Origin: DASRSS01 sp035656335
GTDB taxonomy: Bacteria > Actinomycetota > Actinomycetes > Mycobacteriales > Jatrophihabitantaceae
Reading direction: 5' to 3'
Assembly (NCBI GenBank): GCA_035656335.1
Contig: DASRSS010000223.1
Location: 1-6,714 of the forward strand
Length of the DNA stretch: 6,714 nucleotides
The position numbers were made by a program, and so were the translations under genes. The notes below the pieces were generated by a model. The model was not told where the DNA came from. It ran no database searches and saw only the letters and a program-made list of their open reading frames with translations. The number at the start of each line of letters is the position of its first letter. Within the stretch, counting starts at the first letter, position 1. Shown in pieces: positions 5,497-6,714 of this stretch.

Positions 5497-6599
5497 CAGG
5501 CCTCCATTCCGAATGCCGCGGTGAACCGGACGTCTCCCTCGACGATGTCGTGCATGTCCTCGACCCCGTTGCGGAACATCAGGGTGCGCTCGATGCCCAT
5601 GCCGAACGCGAAGCCGGTGTAGCGCTCGGAGTCGATGCCGCACGCGCGCAGCACGCGCGGGTTGACCATGCCGCAGCCGCCCCACTCGATCCAGCCCTCG
5701 CTGCCGCAGGTCCGGCACGGCCGGTCGGGGTTGCCGACGGAGGCGCCCCGGCACACGAAGCAGACCAGGTCGACCTCGGCGCTGGGTTCGGTGAACGGGA
5801 AGTAGGACGGCCGCAGTCGCGTGACGATGCCCTCGCCGAACACCTCCTCGGCCAGGTGGTCGAGGGTGCCCTTGAGGTGCGCCATGGTGATGCCCTCGTC
5901 GACGACCAGGCCCTCGACCTGGTGGAAGACCGGCGTGTGCGTCGCGTCCAGCTCGTCGGTGCGGAACACCTTGCCCGGGCAGATCACGTAGATCGGGGGC
6001 TGGCGCACCAGCATCGCGCGCGCCTGCACCGGCGAGGTGTGCGTGCGCAGCACCAGCCCCGAGTCGGGCGAGTCGACGAAGAACGTGTCCATCATCGAGC
6101 GGGCCGGGTGGTCGACGCCGATGTTGAGCGCGTCGAAGTTGAACCACTCCGCCTCGATCTCCGGGCCTTCGGCGACCTCGTAGCCCATCGCCACGAAGAT
6201 GTCCGCGATCCGCTCCTGCAGCGTGGTCAGCGGGTGCCGGGCGCCGCGCGGGTGCCGGTCGGTCGGCAGCGTGACGTCCACCGCCTCGTCGACGAGCATG
6301 CGCGCGTCGCGTTCGGCCTCGAGCGCGGCGTGCCGCGCCTCGAGCGCCTGGGCGACGGCGCCACGGGCGGCACCGACGCGCTGGCCGGCGGCCTTGCGGG
6401 CGGCCGGCGGCAGCGCGCCGATCTCGCGGTTGGCCAGCGCGAGCGGCGAGTTGTCGCCGGCGTGCGCGAGGCGTGCGGTCTTCAGCTGCTCCAGATCCTG
6501 CGCCGCGGCGAACGCGGCGAGGGCGGCGGCGACGTTCGCGTCCAGCGCCTCGGGCGCCAGCGCGGCGACCTCGACCGGGTCGAAGCCTGAATCAGTCAT
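5496..6599 (-). CDS. pheS: Phenylalanine--tRNA ligase, alpha subunit
   Basis: Catalytic subunit of PheRS, a class II (subclass IIc) synthetase that activates Phe with ATP and transfers it to tRNA-Phe. The product has 367 residues. The N-terminal part (about 1-105) is an Ala-rich helical coiled-coil domain that contacts tRNA. The catalytic core contains motif 1 around HPLTTLQERIADIFVAMGY (122-140), motif 2 FRTDELDATHTPVFHQVEG (212-230) and motif 3 GFAFGMGIERTLM (329-341). Ala331 corresponds to E. coli Ala294 in the Phe-side-chain pocket, so normal specificity is expected. A CxxC-x11-CxxC cluster (Cys280, 283, 295, 298) could bind a metal, as in many bacterial PheS. The ATG at 6599 has only a weak GAAAG (6611-6615) upstream. 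The 115 bases before it show no clear promoter, T-box or Phe-rich leader peptide. The gene is co-translated with pheT. Confidence 0.98.
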   Translation of the reverse strand: MTDSGFDPVEVAALAPEALDANVAAALAAFAAAQDLEQLKTARLAHAGDNSPLALANREIGALPPAARKAAGQRVGAARGAVAQALEARHAALEAERDARMLVDEAVDVTLPTDRHPRGARHPLTTLQERIADIFVAMGYEVAEGPEIEAEWFNFDALNIGVDHPARSMMDTFFVDSPDSGLVLRTHTSPVQARAMLVRQPPIYVICPGKVFRTDELDATHTPVFHQVEGLVVDEGITMAHLKGTLDHLAEEVFGEGIVTRLRPSYFPFTEPSAEVDLVCFVCRGASVGNPDRPCRTCGSEGWIEWGGCGMVNPRVLRACGIDSERYTGFAFGMGIERTLMFRNGVEDMHDIVEGDVRFTAAFGMEA

Positions 6600-6714
6600 G
6601 GGATTGAGTTCTTTCGTCGATCACGTCCGGACACGGAAGGCGACTGGACGCCGGCGCACCGGGCGCAGCGTCAGCGCGGGCGAAATGCGGCCGCCAGCCG
6701 CGCGCCGAATGGCG

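Noticed and set aside
2575..5622. A 1015-codon open frame on the plus strand, antisense to pheT and the small gene
   Set aside because: It is opposite well-recognised genes, its composition is low-complexity Arg/His/Asp/Gln-rich as expected of GC-rich shadow frames, and it has no recognisable domain. The GC bias at third positions of pheT explains the lack of stops.
5550..6590. A long plus-strand open frame opposite pheS
   Set aside because: Shadow of pheS: it has the same low-complexity composition and no domain, while the minus-strand frame carries all class II synthetase motifs.
6600..6714. T-box, attenuator or end of an upstream gene before pheS
   Set aside because: I see no T-box features, no Phe-rich leader peptide and no clear terminator. 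Short open tails on the minus strand reach stops here, but none matches an expected neighbour such as an rRNA methyltransferase well enough to call.

Overview
The window is GC-rich, with strong G/C bias at third codon positions, and every gene lies on the minus strand. Gene content and order (pheS-pheT, then argC-argJ-argB) match the phenylalanyl-tRNA synthetase / arginine biosynthesis neighbourhood well known in Actinobacteria such as Mycobacterium and Streptomyces. The protein features also fit an actinobacterium, but I cannot name a genus.

In the direction of transcription (high to low coordinates): a 115-base upstream region (6600-6714) with no gene I can support; pheS (5496-6599) and pheT (3040-5496), which overlap by one base and encode the two subunits of PheRS; a 48-base gap; a small two-helix membrane protein gene of unknown function (2629-2991); a perfect 50-bp palindrome (2574-2623), probably a transcription terminator or insulator; a compact control region (2529-2564) with two ArgR-like operator boxes overlapping a -10 element placed as if for a leaderless argC mRNA; argC (1515-2528), argJ (364-1518) and the 5' part of argB (1-367, cut by the window edge). 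The three arg genes overlap by 4 bp at each junction, as in a translationally coupled operon.

Functionally there are two units. PheST charges tRNA-Phe. ArgB, ArgC and ArgJ carry out the second, third and fifth steps of the acetylated ornithine pathway, with ArgJ recycling the acetyl group; argD and later genes would be expected beyond position 1. Between the units sits the unusual part. The small membrane-protein gene ends with the same 20 bp (last codons, stop and following bases) as pheT, in the same reading frame and 411 bp apart, which suggests that it was inserted or duplicated at the pheT 3' end. Most of the window is ordinary housekeeping DNA, and I see no new defence, mobile or CRISPR system. 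The items worth a second look are the 20-bp terminal repeat, the large palindrome, the phased operator/leaderless promoter and a divergent catalytic motif in ArgC.
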